A stretch of DNA of 64,000 bases from Devosia sp. Root436 (GCF_001426345.1 NZ_LMEM01000001.1:35700-99699); one strand, 5' to 3'; numbered from the stretch's first letter, positions 52,250 to 61,376 are shown. Notes: generated from the sequence alone by a model not told the origin. Numbers and translations are program-made.

Positions 52250-53013
52250 ATAGCCGCGAGCAGTAGGCGATAAAGGTCGGAATTTTGGGTCGCGCTGAGT
52301 GCTCTACCCAGATGCCCGTAGGCATACTGCCTGGTTCCATAGCTGGACCCGTTCGCGGCCAACAGCCAGAATGTCTGTGAGGACATGCCAATCGCGGGGT
52401 GTGTGACAGTTACGCGGGAAATTCCGTCCTTATCTATGCGGTACCCCTGACTGTCCCCGCGTGAAAGGACCGTGTGGCCAACGGAGGTCGAGACCGCCGG
52501 CGCGGCTAGCGGGACGGAATTGTCATTCATCCGTCCCGAAATGGCGCCGCCGCTGTTGCGGGCGAAGATGCGGGCATTGAAATTGCCGATGTCGTTCCTG
52601 TCTTCGGCGGTGTCGGTGAGGCACCAGACGCCCAGATGGGCGTCGTTGAGCGAGAACTTGCCGCCGGCTGTGACCGGATTGAAGCCGGTATCGAGATAGG
52701 CGTTGATGCCGTTGCCGGTATAGCCGCGATCCACTTCGAAGGCGGGATTGTTGACCGGCGCCAGGTTATAGGCGTCGGCCACCCAGTTGAGGCATGCCGC
52801 CTGGGCGGTGTGGGCGGCCAGCATGTAGAAGGCGTCGAGCCGCGACCACACGCCGGCATGTTTGAGGCCGGCGATCAGCGTGTTGATCAGGCCCTTGCGA
52901 CGGGCGTCGGGCGGGGTGGTCATGCGGGCGAAAAGGGCCAGCGCTTCCGGCTCGTAAGCCGGGCGGGAGCCCAGGGTGATGTCGAGGCCGAGGCCCGATC
53001 CGGTCATCGGCAT
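52246..53013 (-). CDS. Phage/GTA head-spike-like protein
   Basis: A 255-residue protein resembling phage structural or host-recognition proteins. The N-terminal helix reads EALALFARMTTPPDARRKGLINTLIAGLK, then GVWSRLDAFYMLAAHTAQAACLNWV and VDRGYTGNGINAYLDTGFNP, all patterns I associate with prophage and GTA-associated spike or tail proteins. The remainder is a beta-rich lectin-like domain. It overlaps the spike base gene by one base, so the two form a unit. By order it may correspond to GhsB (Rcc01080) of R. capsulatus GTA, but this requires a profile comparison. Start ATG 53013. Confidence 0.7.
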   Translation of the reverse strand: MPMTGSGLGLDITLGSRPAYEPEALALFARMTTPPDARRKGLINTLIAGLKHAGVWSRLDAFYMLAAHTAQAACLNWVADAYNLAPVNNPAFEVDRGYTGNGINAYLDTGFNPVTAGGKFSLNDAHLGVWCLTDTAEDRNDIGNFNARIFARNSGGAISGRMNDNSVPLAAPAVSTSVGHTVLSRGDSQGYRIDKDGISRVTVTHPAIGMSSQTFWLLAANGSSYGTRQYAYGHLGRALSATQNSDLYRLLLAAI

Positions 53014-53273
53014 CAGCTCAGCCCCACCAGGTTGGTGGCGGTGCTGGCGGTGCCAATGCGGATGGCGCGGATCGGCAGGACGCTGCCGGCCGGGACGGCG
53101 GTGAAAGTCACGTCGGCGCCGCTCAGCAATCGTGCCGTCACGTCGCCGGCGCCGCCCACATAGATCGCCCGCGTCACTTCCACCAGATCGCTTGCGTCGC
53201 TCGGCACGATGGCGAAGCCATGGGTGGCCGGTCCCTGGATGCTGGTTGCGTGGCCTTCGTATCTGTCAGTCAT
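53013..53273 (-). CDS. Spike base protein, RCAP_Rcc01079 (GhsA) family
   Basis: An 86-residue protein matching the pattern of the small spike base proteins named after R. capsulatus Rcc01079: HGFAIVPSDASDLVEVTRAIYVGGAGDVTARLL then VPAGSVLPIRAIRIGTASTATNLVGL. In RcGTA this family attaches head spikes that bind the capsule of recipient cells. It is followed immediately by the larger spike-like gene. No capsid, portal, terminase or tail genes occur in this window. The pair sits between the two halves of the capsule locus. Confidence 0.78.
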   Translation of the reverse strand: MTDRYEGHATSIQGPATHGFAIVPSDASDLVEVTRAIYVGGAGDVTARLLSGADVTFTAVPAGSVLPIRAIRIGTASTATNLVGLS

Positions 53274-53336
53274 TGGTGTCCCCTTTGTTCACGCATCAGC
53301 GTAGCATCGGGGGAACGAGGGGGGATAAGTGGCCGG

Positions 53337-54146
53337 TCAGCGCGCGGTGACGGTGAGGTCGGTTACCGTATAGGCGTCGCCGTCGATGGCGACATGCCAA
53401 TGGACGGTGTAGTCGGCGCCCGCCTCGAGGCCGTCCACGATGGTATAGAGCCAGCGCTGGTTGTCCCTGCCGCGGAGGGGATAAAGGCGGACCGGGCCAG
53501 CGGTTGCCGGCGTGGTGAAATCGAGACTGTAGGTGCCATCGGCGGCGGGCTCGTAGTTGGCCGGGCCCAGCAGCCACTGCAAGGCGACCGGATCGTAGAT
53601 GCCGGTGCGGCGCAGGTCGACCGGGCTGGTGGCAATGGCGGGCGAACCGGCGAGGTCCATGCCGTGCCATGTCCATATCGAACGGTCGGCTTCGACGGCG
53701 ACGGGGCCGAAGGCGAAGCCGGGATCGCTGCCGTCGTCCTGCTCGACGGGCGGTTCGGGCTGCGAGGCAGGGGGCGGCGGCGTGGGCACGGCGACTGCTG
53801 GCATGCTCGCATAGAGGGCATCGGCAAGGGCTGCGACACCGGTGGGCGTCAACGGCCCGAGCGCGCAGACCCTGGCAATGCCGGCTTCGGCGCAGAAGGC
53901 GTTCAGCTCGCGAATGGTGCCGATGGTGAATTGGCCATTGGGTGGGGTGGAGCGGAAGCCGCGCTCGCGCAGCTCGCTTTGGAGCACGTGAACGAAGCTG
54001 TTGGGGTCATCCGCGAAGATTTCGGCCAGCAGGGTGGCGCGTTCCTCCGGCTCCGCGGCAGCCAGGACATCCTCGGCAGGCGATTGCGCCAGTGCCGGAC
54101 TTGCACAGCAAACAATACCGGCAAGGGTAAGTAACAATGCGCGCAT
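53337..54146 (-). CDS. Exported protein with peptidoglycan-binding-like N-terminus
   Basis: A 269-residue protein with a signal peptide (RALLLTLAGIVCCASPALA, cleavage near residue 21). Residues about 45-115 look like a peptidoglycan-binding_1-type helical unit (VLQSELRERGFRSTPPNGQFTIGTIRELNAFC), followed by a Pro/Ala linker and a beta-sandwich C-terminal domain (about 150-269). The start ATG 54146 has AGGAGG 8 nt upstream. Perhaps an envelope anchor; its link to the spike genes is only positional. Function unknown. Confidence 0.75.
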   Translation of the reverse strand: MRALLLTLAGIVCCASPALAQSPAEDVLAAAEPEERATLLAEIFADDPNSFVHVLQSELRERGFRSTPPNGQFTIGTIRELNAFCAEAGIARVCALGPLTPTGVAALADALYASMPAVAVPTPPPPASQPEPPVEQDDGSDPGFAFGPVAVEADRSIWTWHGMDLAGSPAIATSPVDLRRTGIYDPVALQWLLGPANYEPAADGTYSLDFTTPATAGPVRLYPLRGRDNQRWLYTIVDGLEAGADYTVHWHVAIDGDAYTVTDLTVTAR

Positions 54147-54304
54147 GGTTGCCTTCCTCCTGGAGCCTTACGGGGAGAAGGTCGGACTAAACGTGAAAAC
54201 AGTCAACGGGGCGCCCTGTCTCTGGACGTATCGGCACGCGATTGCCGGTTGCTCGCCGGGGTCGCATGGCCGATATTTGGCGGGAATCAGCCGATGGAGC
54301 CGTC

Positions 54305-54697
54305 ATGGTCTTGGGAATCAGGTTTCGGACGCGCGCGCAGCAGCGGGACCAGCAGGGTGACCGGGCGCGCATGCAAAGCGTCCGCGATGCGGTCATGGCG
54401 GCGCGGAGCTCCGCGGAACGGGAGCGCGAGGGGCTGCGCCTGCGCATTGCCGAATGGTATGACCGGGCCGTGGCCATCATGGACACATCGGGGGAATACG
54501 GCGCGCGTTCCCCCGAGGATGAGAGCGAGATCAGCGCCGCATCCAAGGAAGCAGCGTCAGCGGAGCTGCGCGTGCGCGAAATCGCCCGCTCCATCGCGGT
54601 GTTCGACGGCATCCTCATCCAGCTCGATGAAGCCGAGCACGCCAGCGGGCAACAGGCAGATGCCACCGCTTCGCCGGGGCCGGACGGCGAGGCCTAG
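54305..54697 (+). CDS. Coiled-coil protein of unknown function
   Basis: About 130 residues, highly charged and helical, with no signal peptide. The central part (RTRAQQRDQQGDRARMQSV and AARSSAEREREGLRLRIAEWYDRA) and the EISAASKEAASAELRVREIARSI stretch look like one long coiled coil. ATG 54305 is supported by GGAGC 4 nt upstream; two earlier ATGs are possible. It is convergent with the tyrosine kinase gene, 7 nt away. I cannot assign a family. Confidence 0.6.
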   Translation: MVLGIRFRTRAQQRDQQGDRARMQSVRDAVMAARSSAEREREGLRLRIAEWYDRAVAIMDTSGEYGARSPEDESEISAASKEAASAELRVREIARSIAVFDGILIQLDEAEHASGQQADATASPGPDGEA

Positions 54698-54704
54698 TTC
54701 GGCT

Positions 54705-56837
54705 TTAGTTGTCATAGGCGGCGTAGTAGCCACCATATTTGCGCTCGTAGCCGCTGCGCGAAATGTCGAGCTGGTTGAGCACGACCACCGTCTTGGCGTC
54801 CTTGCGCTTAGCCTCGTCGAGATTGGCGAGGGCGCGGCGCGCATCGGTCTGCGCGGTGGTGGCCCAGCGCAGCACGAACACGATCGCATCGGCGAAACGC
54901 GCGATATAGCGCCCATCGACCACCGGGGCGAGCGGCGGGCTATCGAGCACGATGACGGCGAAGGAATTGCGGGCCGCCGCGATCAGCCGGCCAAATGCCG
55001 GGCCCGCCAGCAACTGGTCGGTGGGCAAATCGCTACGACGGGAGCCGATGATGAGCGTCATCTCGGTCAGGTTGTCCTTGCTGACGATGTTCTGCACACC
55101 GACATCGCGCATGGCCTCGTCGGTAAGGAAATCGAGCAGGCCCTGGGAGGGATCGAGATTGAGATGGCGGTGGATGCTCGGCTTACGCAGGTCGCAGTCG
55201 ATCAGCAAGGTGCTGTAGCCGGCGAGCGAATAGGACCGCGCCAGCGCCAGGGCCGTGGTGGTCTTGCCCTCGTTGGGCGCGGTGGAGGTCACCAGGATGA
55301 CGCGGCTGCCGAGGCTTTCCTCGTCGGGCGAGCGCAAATCCTGGTCCAGCACGGCGCGGATACGCCGGATCGACTCGGCAAAGAGCGACAGCGGCGAGGT
55401 CACCATCAAATTGGCGAGGCTTTCGCGTTCCGATTTGGCCCGTTCGCGCGGGACCGACGCCGCCACCTGCTGACGCAGAACCGATTCCACCTGTTCTTCG
55501 GTGGTGAAGCCACCGATCAGGTTTTCGCGGAGGAAGGCCAGCCCGGCGCCGAGGCCCAGGCCGGCCAGGGCAGCCAGAATGATGATGAGCGGCTTGTTGG
55601 GGAAGGACGGGCGCTCGGGCGGCAGGGCCGGGGAGACGATGCGGCTGTCGGCAAGCTGCAGGTCGGCCTGGGCCTCGAGGTCCTGGGAGCGCGCCAGCAG
55701 CGTCTGGTACTGGGTGCGGGCCAGTTCCGCGCCCTGCTGCAATTCATAGAGGCGGGTGAGGACATCGGCCGACAGCGAGCTGCCCAGCACTTCCTGGCGC
55801 AGGCGCTGGCGCAGCGTGTCTTCCTGGGTCTGGTTCTGGGTGACCGAGGCGCGCAGGTCGCTGACCTCGCTGCTGGCCGTCTCGCGCAGCCGGTTCTCGA
55901 TGGCCGCCAGCTCGTCGCGCAGGTTCACCGCCGTTGGCGTGTCGGCGCCGGCCTGGCTCAACTGGTCGGCCAGATCCTGGCGTTGCTGGGCCAGCTCGTC
56001 GAGTGCGGAGGATTGAAGGGTAGAGACGATGGAACTCCAATCCTCGTTCGCCAGATAGGTCGTTACCGCCTCCGCCGAGCGCTGCGACTGATCGCGTGCC
56101 GCCTGAAGCTGGGCCATCTGCTGCTGCATCTGCGCCAGGTCGGTGCGGCCGCTGTCCTCGATGATGCGCTGCATGTTGTCGGAGACGAAGGTATCGAACT
56201 GGCCTTCCGAACTGACGATCGCTTCGCGGGCCTGGCCGATCCGCGCCTGCAGGACGTTATAGGAGGCCAGGACGCTATCCACCTTGGAGGCCAACTGGTC
56301 GGCGATATAGGATTCGGCAATGGCATTGGTGATCCTGGCGGCCTTTTCGGCCTGCTCGGATCGCACCTGCACGGAGATTAGATAGGTCAGCCCGCGGCGC
56401 TGCACGCTGACGGCGGAGCGAAGTTCGGACAGCGCCTGGTTCACCGCCTGCTCGCCCGTAGGCAGCGCGGGGGTGCTCAGGCGCAGGAAGGTCAGGATAC
56501 GCGGCCAGAGGCCGATCGACACGCCGAATTCCGGATCGGTGACCAGGTTCTCGTCGCGAATGGCGCGCAGCAGCACATTGTCCGAGCGGGCAAGCTCGAC
56601 TTCGCTGTCGATGCGGGCACTGTCGGCGGCGGAACTGTTCATCTGCGCTTCGGGAGCGAGCAGGTTCTTGTTGCTTGGATCGACCAGAATCAGCGCCGAG
56701 GAGGTGAAGGTCGGCGTCAGCGTGAAGGCGACCAGCGTGGCGAGCGCGACGACCGCGACCACGGTCACAGCGATCAGCCGGAACTGGCGTCGCAGCAGCC
56801 CGAAGATGGCCCGGAGATTAAGTTCGTTCTCGTCCAT
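54705..56837 (-). CDS. Wzc/ExoP-type polysaccharide co-polymerase and tyrosine kinase
   Basis: A 710-residue inner-membrane protein. The N-terminal Wzz domain has one transmembrane segment near residues 18-36 and a long periplasmic coiled coil up to about 400; a second membrane segment lies near PNKPLIIILAALAGLGLGAGLAFL. The cytosolic BY-kinase has Walker A TSTAPNEGKTTTALALARSY, Walker A' LLIDCDLRKPSIH and Walker B VIVLDSPP. The last residues form a tyrosine cluster (YERKYGGYYAAY, five Tyr), the autophosphorylation site. It controls chain length and export of the polymer. First gene of a separate minus-strand unit (81-nt gap) after the phosphatase. Confidence 0.94.
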   Translation of the reverse strand: MDENELNLRAIFGLLRRQFRLIAVTVVAVVALATLVAFTLTPTFTSSALILVDPSNKNLLAPEAQMNSSAADSARIDSEVELARSDNVLLRAIRDENLVTDPEFGVSIGLWPRILTFLRLSTPALPTGEQAVNQALSELRSAVSVQRRGLTYLISVQVRSEQAEKAARITNAIAESYIADQLASKVDSVLASYNVLQARIGQAREAIVSSEGQFDTFVSDNMQRIIEDSGRTDLAQMQQQMAQLQAARDQSQRSAEAVTTYLANEDWSSIVSTLQSSALDELAQQRQDLADQLSQAGADTPTAVNLRDELAAIENRLRETASSEVSDLRASVTQNQTQEDTLRQRLRQEVLGSSLSADVLTRLYELQQGAELARTQYQTLLARSQDLEAQADLQLADSRIVSPALPPERPSFPNKPLIIILAALAGLGLGAGLAFLRENLIGGFTTEEQVESVLRQQVAASVPRERAKSERESLANLMVTSPLSLFAESIRRIRAVLDQDLRSPDEESLGSRVILVTSTAPNEGKTTTALALARSYSLAGYSTLLIDCDLRKPSIHRHLNLDPSQGLLDFLTDEAMRDVGVQNIVSKDNLTEMTLIIGSRRSDLPTDQLLAGPAFGRLIAAARNSFAVIVLDSPPLAPVVDGRYIARFADAIVFVLRWATTAQTDARRALANLDEAKRKDAKTVVVLNQLDISRSGYERKYGGYYAAYDN

Positions 56838-56917
56838 GTGGCGAATCCTAGGCTAGACGTGCAGGTAACAGGCCGGCTGTGGCGGCCGGCAGGGTGAGGA
56901 CGCCGTCGGACGGCGCG

Positions 56918-57682
56918 TCAATTGGTGAGAAGCCGGACGGGCTCTTCCGCTCGAAGCCGGGCGGCCGTCAGCCTGCCGGTGGCAAAGGCGCCCGTATCGA
57001 CGCAGATGCGTCCAGGCAGACAGACTGCCTCCGCTGCGGGCGTGTGGCCATGGACAACCATGCGATCCTGGATCGGTGGCGCGTTGAAGAATTCGTCTCG
57101 TATCCAGAGCAGGTCATCCTCACTTTGGCGTTCAACCGAATCTATGCCGGGCCGCAGGCCCGCATGAACAAACACCACACCAGGCAATGACAGTGTTAGC
57201 GGCAAATCCCGCAAAAAAGCAACGTGCTCCTGCGGGATGTGGCTATCGATGATTGCTTTGAGTTCCTTGCGTCCGGCGCGCGTAACTGCCGACATGGAAA
57301 TGCCATAGGACGAAAGTGTCTCCATGCCCCCGAACTTCAGCCAGTCATCATTGGGACCGGGCGTTTCGAGAAAGCGCAACATCATGGTTTCGTGGTTGCC
57401 GGCAAGGCAAATGCGCCGGAATCCGGGGGGCGGAGCAGCGCTGAGGTGGTCGAGCACACCGGCGGAGTGGTTGCCGCGGTCGACATAGTCCCCCAGCATG
57501 ACGATCCACTTCTCTCCGGCGATGCCGGCGGCGTCGGCGGCGATATTGCGTTCCAGGCTGCGCAATTCGTCAAGGCAGCCATGCACGTCACCGATCGCGT
57601 AGACCACATCGGGCCAATCGGCGGCGCTGAGATGGGTGCGGGCGCTTCTGGGGGCAGGGCGCCGGAAAGGATTGAACAGCAT
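56918..57682 (-). CDS. PPP-family metallophosphatase in the capsule operon
   Basis: A 254-residue PPP-type protein phosphatase. The three PPP signatures are present: GDVHGCLDE, GDYVDRGNH and GNHETM, followed by the downstream His in VHAGLRPG and HGHTP. It is therefore an active metal-dependent phosphatase of the lambda/PrpA type. It overlaps the ligase gene upstream by one base and is followed by the tyrosine kinase gene after 80 nt. It could dephosphorylate the kinase's tyrosine cluster, replacing the low-molecular-weight phosphatase (Wzb) usual in such loci; that is inference. Confidence 0.9.
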   Translation of the reverse strand: MLFNPFRRPAPRSARTHLSAADWPDVVYAIGDVHGCLDELRSLERNIAADAAGIAGEKWIVMLGDYVDRGNHSAGVLDHLSAAPPPGFRRICLAGNHETMMLRFLETPGPNDDWLKFGGMETLSSYGISMSAVTRAGRKELKAIIDSHIPQEHVAFLRDLPLTLSLPGVVFVHAGLRPGIDSVERQSEDDLLWIRDEFFNAPPIQDRMVVHGHTPAAEAVCLPGRICVDTGAFATGRLTAARLRAEEPVRLLTN

Positions 57683-59103
57683 CAGACGGTGCCGGCCTCC
57701 CTCGGACCTTTCGGCCGGACCGTTGCCGCGCCGGCGGCCAGCAGCGCCACGAAGGTAAAGGCGACAGCTTCGATCTCGAGACTGAAGTCGAGGAGGGAGT
57801 GAACGCCGCAGACGGTGATGGCCGCCAGAGCGACGGTCTGGCCGGACCAGGAGCCGCGTCCGGCGCGGAGCGACGCCAGCATGCGCCAGGCCAGCAGCGC
57901 CACGGCCAGAAGCGGGAGCGAGCCGACGATCAGGCCCAGTTCCGCCCAGAGCGAAAGGTAGGTGCTGTGGGCTTTCTGCCAGACGAGATCAAAGCTGACC
58001 GGAGCCTGGTGGACCAGCGGGAAGGCCTGCTCGAAGGCCCCCCCACCGAAGCCGGTCAGCGGCCGCAGGCTGATCAGGTCGATGACCTGGGCATAGAGGG
58101 CGCCGCGAACCTCGACGTCGGAGTCGACCGAGCCGAGGCGATCGAGCAAACGGCTGCCATAGGCAACGAATCCGGCAGCCAGCAACAGCACGATGGCAGG
58201 CACGGCGTAGAGCACGGCCTTGATCCGCCGCATGCCCCAGGCCGTGAGCAGGACGACCACCGCGGATCCCGCCACCGTGGCCGCCAGACCCATGCGGGAT
58301 CCCGTGGTCATCAACGTGGCAACGAGGATGATATAGGCGATGAGATAGAGCACGATCCAGGAGCCGTTGCCCTGAATGCGGCCATCATCCTCGTGGCGCT
58401 CGGCCTGCCGCACCAGGATGCGGCCGATCTGCGTCAGGGCGATGACGGCGCCCAGGCCCAGATAGGTGGCAAAGCTGTTGCGGTTGACGAATGTGCCCGT
58501 CGCCACATGCTGGTAGCCCCATTTGGGCATGCCCAGAATGGTGTCGCCGGTCGTCAGGTTGTAGAGGCCATAGGCTGCATAGACCAGGGCGATGATCAGC
58601 AGGCCCTTGACCAGCAGGGAGCGGCGCTGGTCATTGACGCTGACCTGCATCACCAGAAAGAACAGCAGGCCAAAGGTCAACTGGCGGATCAGCATCAGGA
58701 TGGTGGCGGTGGGCGCCAGGCTGATGGTCCTCGAGGGCACCGTCACGCCATTGATCGTGATCTCGCCCAGGCCAAGGAACTGCGCGATGGGGAGCGTCTG
58801 CGCGAAGAGATAGGCGCAGACGACCACAAACAGGACCATCGGCAGCCCCAAGGCCGACAAGCGCACGCGGAACTGTTCGCGCTTGCGGCGCAGGATCAGC
58901 GTATAGGCGACGCCGCCCAGGCCGATCGCCACGGCCCACAGTCCCCAGAAGAACGGCCTGTTGCTGCCAAGGGGGAGCGGCGCCACTGCCAGGATGGTCA
59001 ACAGGTACCAGAACATGGCGGTATTGACGCCGGCCTGGCCAGTGCCCACGGTCGACCCCTGGGTATCGCTGGTAGTGGCCCTGGAAATCTCGATCTGGGT
59101 CAT
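57682..59103 (-). CDS. O-antigen ligase/Wzy_C family membrane protein
   Basis: A 473-residue protein with about 12 membrane segments and the Wzy_C (O-antigen ligase) core. The large periplasmic loop before RPLTGFGGGAFEQAFPLVH and the conserved WAELGLIVGSLPLL segment are typical. It may act as a ligase joining polymer to a lipid or as a second polymerase. A Wzy-like polymerase is already present at 47952, so two Wzy-type genes coexist. It overlaps the upstream small membrane gene by 4 nt and the phosphatase by one base. Confidence 0.87.
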   Translation of the reverse strand: MTQIEISRATTSDTQGSTVGTGQAGVNTAMFWYLLTILAVAPLPLGSNRPFFWGLWAVAIGLGGVAYTLILRRKREQFRVRLSALGLPMVLFVVVCAYLFAQTLPIAQFLGLGEITINGVTVPSRTISLAPTATILMLIRQLTFGLLFFLVMQVSVNDQRRSLLVKGLLIIALVYAAYGLYNLTTGDTILGMPKWGYQHVATGTFVNRNSFATYLGLGAVIALTQIGRILVRQAERHEDDGRIQGNGSWIVLYLIAYIILVATLMTTGSRMGLAATVAGSAVVVLLTAWGMRRIKAVLYAVPAIVLLLAAGFVAYGSRLLDRLGSVDSDVEVRGALYAQVIDLISLRPLTGFGGGAFEQAFPLVHQAPVSFDLVWQKAHSTYLSLWAELGLIVGSLPLLAVALLAWRMLASLRAGRGSWSGQTVALAAITVCGVHSLLDFSLEIEAVAFTFVALLAAGAATVRPKGPREAGTV

Positions 59104-59795
59104 GAGGCGGATAGACCTTGTCTGAGAGTGATCCGGCGATTGAGCGAATTGATGAACCTTCGCTGCCGGTCGGCGGGCATCTGTTCCAGGATCGCCGTCA
59201 CGCGTTCGCGGAAGCTCTCCTGGTCGAGATAGCGCTGGGCGATCGAGAAGATGCCGCGATCGCTCAGCACCAGCATGGCGAGGTCGGCATCATTGCCGCT
59301 ACGCGTGGCCGGCTCCAGCTTGTCGTAATGGGTTTCGGCCAGATCGACGCGGTGTTCGGCGATCCACTGTTCGCTGGGCGCCACGGCCTGAGCGGTACGC
59401 AGGAAGGTGTTGAAATCTTGCCAATTCTGCTCGGCCGCGGCGACGGCGGCGCCGGTAACCCAGGCAAAGGCATCGGTGGGGCGCTCCGCCACGGCCGCGG
59501 CGGCGATATCGTGGCAATGTTGTTGCAGCGCCGCCTTGCCTTCAGGCGGCAGGGCGCGCATCTCGTAGGCATTGGGCTGCTGCATGGCACGGTGACAGTC
59601 GGCCAGGGTGCTCGATTGCGTGGATGGTGCAAGGCCGGGCGCATTGCTGGTTGCCGGAAGCGCCAGCAGGCGGCTGATGCTGGTCGTGCCCGACGTAAAA
59701 TAGACCGAGGCTTCCTGGTAGGCAGCCCATCCGCCGAGCATGGCCAGACCCAGGCTGAGAATAAAAATCCCGGAACGGTTTATCTGGCTAGCCAT
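59100..59795 (-). CDS. Membrane-anchored helical protein of the polysaccharide operon
   Basis: A 231-residue protein with one N-terminal transmembrane helix (SGIFILSLGLAMLGGWAAYQ) and a mainly helical periplasmic domain that resembles tetratricopeptide-like packing (AVAAAEQNWQDFNTFLRTAQAVAPSEQWIAEHRVDLAE). It overlaps the Wzy_C gene by 4 nt and probably works with it. I recognise only the architecture common in EPS operons, not a named family. First gene of the minus-strand unit. Confidence 0.72.
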   Translation of the reverse strand: MASQINRSGIFILSLGLAMLGGWAAYQEASVYFTSGTTSISRLLALPATSNAPGLAPSTQSSTLADCHRAMQQPNAYEMRALPPEGKAALQQHCHDIAAAAVAERPTDAFAWVTGAAVAAAEQNWQDFNTFLRTAQAVAPSEQWIAEHRVDLAETHYDKLEPATRSGNDADLAMLVLSDRGIFSIAQRYLDQESFRERVTAILEQMPADRQRRFINSLNRRITLRQGLSAS

Positions 59796-60054
59796 GGTCC
59801 GGCTTTTTTCCTCGTGTGGCGCGATGATTGTGACTTAGTGCCATTAAAGTTTGCTTGCTTCGAGTCAGGGCGGGGCCCGGTGAGCACATTACTGCAAATA
59901 TGACTAACCGAAGGCCGCAGCGAAGGATTTTGCCCCAATCGCTGTCGGAAAGGGTCCCGTCACTTCACAATGGGGTCAAAGATGGAAATGGTCGACTCGG
60001 CCCAGTGGTTGCACTATGCGGGATGGAGCGTGCAAGGCCGAGCGTCTGGGGGCC

Positions 60055-60130
<76 letters not shown>

Positions 60131-60467
60131 GTTGGCCTGCCTGTAGCATCGCATATCGGGCTCGACAAGGCGCATTGCGGCGCTTCCCAGGCGGGGCAAT
60201 ATTGGCGGCGGCGCGGCTTTGGCAGTGCCGGGCGGGCGCGACGACGTGGCTGCGGAACTTTTTTTCTTCGGTGGACCGGCGTCGCGCACTTTACGCCGCT
60301 GCCCGGCGCGGTGTCGGGTGAGACATGTTCGCGTCGGCAAGATTGGCAGATATTTATGCCAAAGGCCCTTCGGCAGTGCGGCCTCTGGCGGTTTTGGACT
60401 TGATGCGGGGAGGGCTCCGGCCCTACCAACGGGCCTGAATTTGTACTCGCCTGGAGCATGGAACACA
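60131..60467. other. cysD upstream region
   Basis: No gene is seen in 337 bases. A short hairpin AGGGC-TCCG-GCCCT lies at 60411-60424, and there is a T7 run near 60264-60270. No riboswitch that I can identify. The stretch presumably holds the cysD-cysNC promoter. Confidence 0.4.
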
Positions 60468-61376
60468 GTGACTACCGGCGCCCTGACGCATTTGCAAAGC
60501 CTTGAAGCCGAGAGCATAGAAATCCTGCGCGAGGTGGCGGCAAGTTTCGAGCGGCCGGTGATGATGTATTCCATCGGCAAGGATTCCAGCGTCCTGCTGC
60601 ATCTGGCGCGCAAGGCGTTCTTTCCGAGCCGGATTCCGTTCCCGCTGCTGCATGTGAATACGACCTGGAAGTTCCGCGAGATGATCGCCTTCCGCGACAG
60701 CATGGCGGAGAAGTACGGGTTTGACCTGATCAGCCATACCAATCCCGATGGCATTCGCGACAACATCAATCCGTTCGACCAGGGCTCGTCGCGCTTCACC
60801 GATATCATGAAGACCCAAGCCCTGCGGCAGGCACTCAATGCCGGCCGTTATGACGCGGCCATCGGCGGCGCACGTCGCGACGAGGAAAAGTCGCGCGCCA
60901 AGGAGCGTATCTTCTCCCATCGCAATGCCAATCATGCCTGGGACCCCAAGAACCAGCGGCCCGAGCTGTGGCGCGTGTTCAATACACGGCTCAATCCGGG
61001 CGAGAGCATGCGGGTGTTCCCCATCTCGAACTGGACCGAGCTCGATGTGTGGACCTACATCTATTCCGAAGGCATCGAGCTGCCCTCGCTATACTATGCC
61101 AAGTCGCGCCCGGTGGTCGATCGCTCGGGCACGCTGATCATGGTCGACGATGACCGCTTCCGCTTCGAGCCGGGCGAGGCGCCGCGCCAGGAAGTCGTGC
61201 GCTTCCGCACGCTGGGCGACTATCCGCTTACCGGGGCGATCCGTTCGACGGCGGCGACCCTGCCCGAAATCATCATGGAAATGCAGGCCAGCCGCACCTC
61301 GGAGCGGGAAGGCCGGCTGATCGACAGCGACAGCGTCGGTTCCATGGAGAAGAAGAAGCAGGAAGGGTATTTCTGA
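60468..61376 (+). CDS. cysD: Sulfate adenylyltransferase subunit 2
   Basis: A 302-residue ATP sulfurylase small subunit of the CysD/NodP type, with the PP-loop variant [18 protein letters not shown], the conserved [31 protein letters not shown] and the C-terminal region [17 protein letters not shown]. Together with the next gene it activates sulfate to APS and then PAPS. It starts with GTG at 60468, GGAG 11 nt upstream; the longer open frame from 60219 crosses the leader and is not used. The stop overlaps the cysNC start by one base. Confidence 0.95.
   Translation: MTTGALTHLQSLEAESIEILREVAASFERPVMMYSIGKDSSVLLHLARKAFFPSRIPFPLLHVNTTWKFREMIAFRDSMAEKYGFDLISHTNPDGIRDNINPFDQGSSRFTDIMKTQALRQALNAGRYDAAIGGARRDEEKSRAKERIFSHRNANHAWDPKNQRPELWRVFNTRLNPGESMRVFPISNWTELDVWTYIYSEGIELPSLYYAKSRPVVDRSGTLIMVDDDRFRFEPGEAPRQEVVRFRTLGDYPLTGAIRSTAATLPEIIMEMQASRTSEREGRLIDSDSVGSMEKKKQEGYF

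Noticed and set aside
52246-53273. Complete prophage
   Set aside because: Only the two spike-like genes are present; there are no integrase, terminase, portal, capsid or lysis genes and no attachment repeats in the window.
54249-56381. Long plus-strand frame opposite the tyrosine kinase gene
   Set aside because: Low-complexity antisense translation; the minus-strand product has complete Walker motifs and a tyrosine tail.
57799-59232. Long plus-strand frame opposite the ligase gene
   Set aside because: Gln/His/Asp-rich shadow of a membrane-protein gene, without a start signal.
60131-60467. SAM or other sulfur riboswitch before cysD
   Set aside because: No recognisable SAM-II or SAM-I core; only a 5-bp hairpin is seen.
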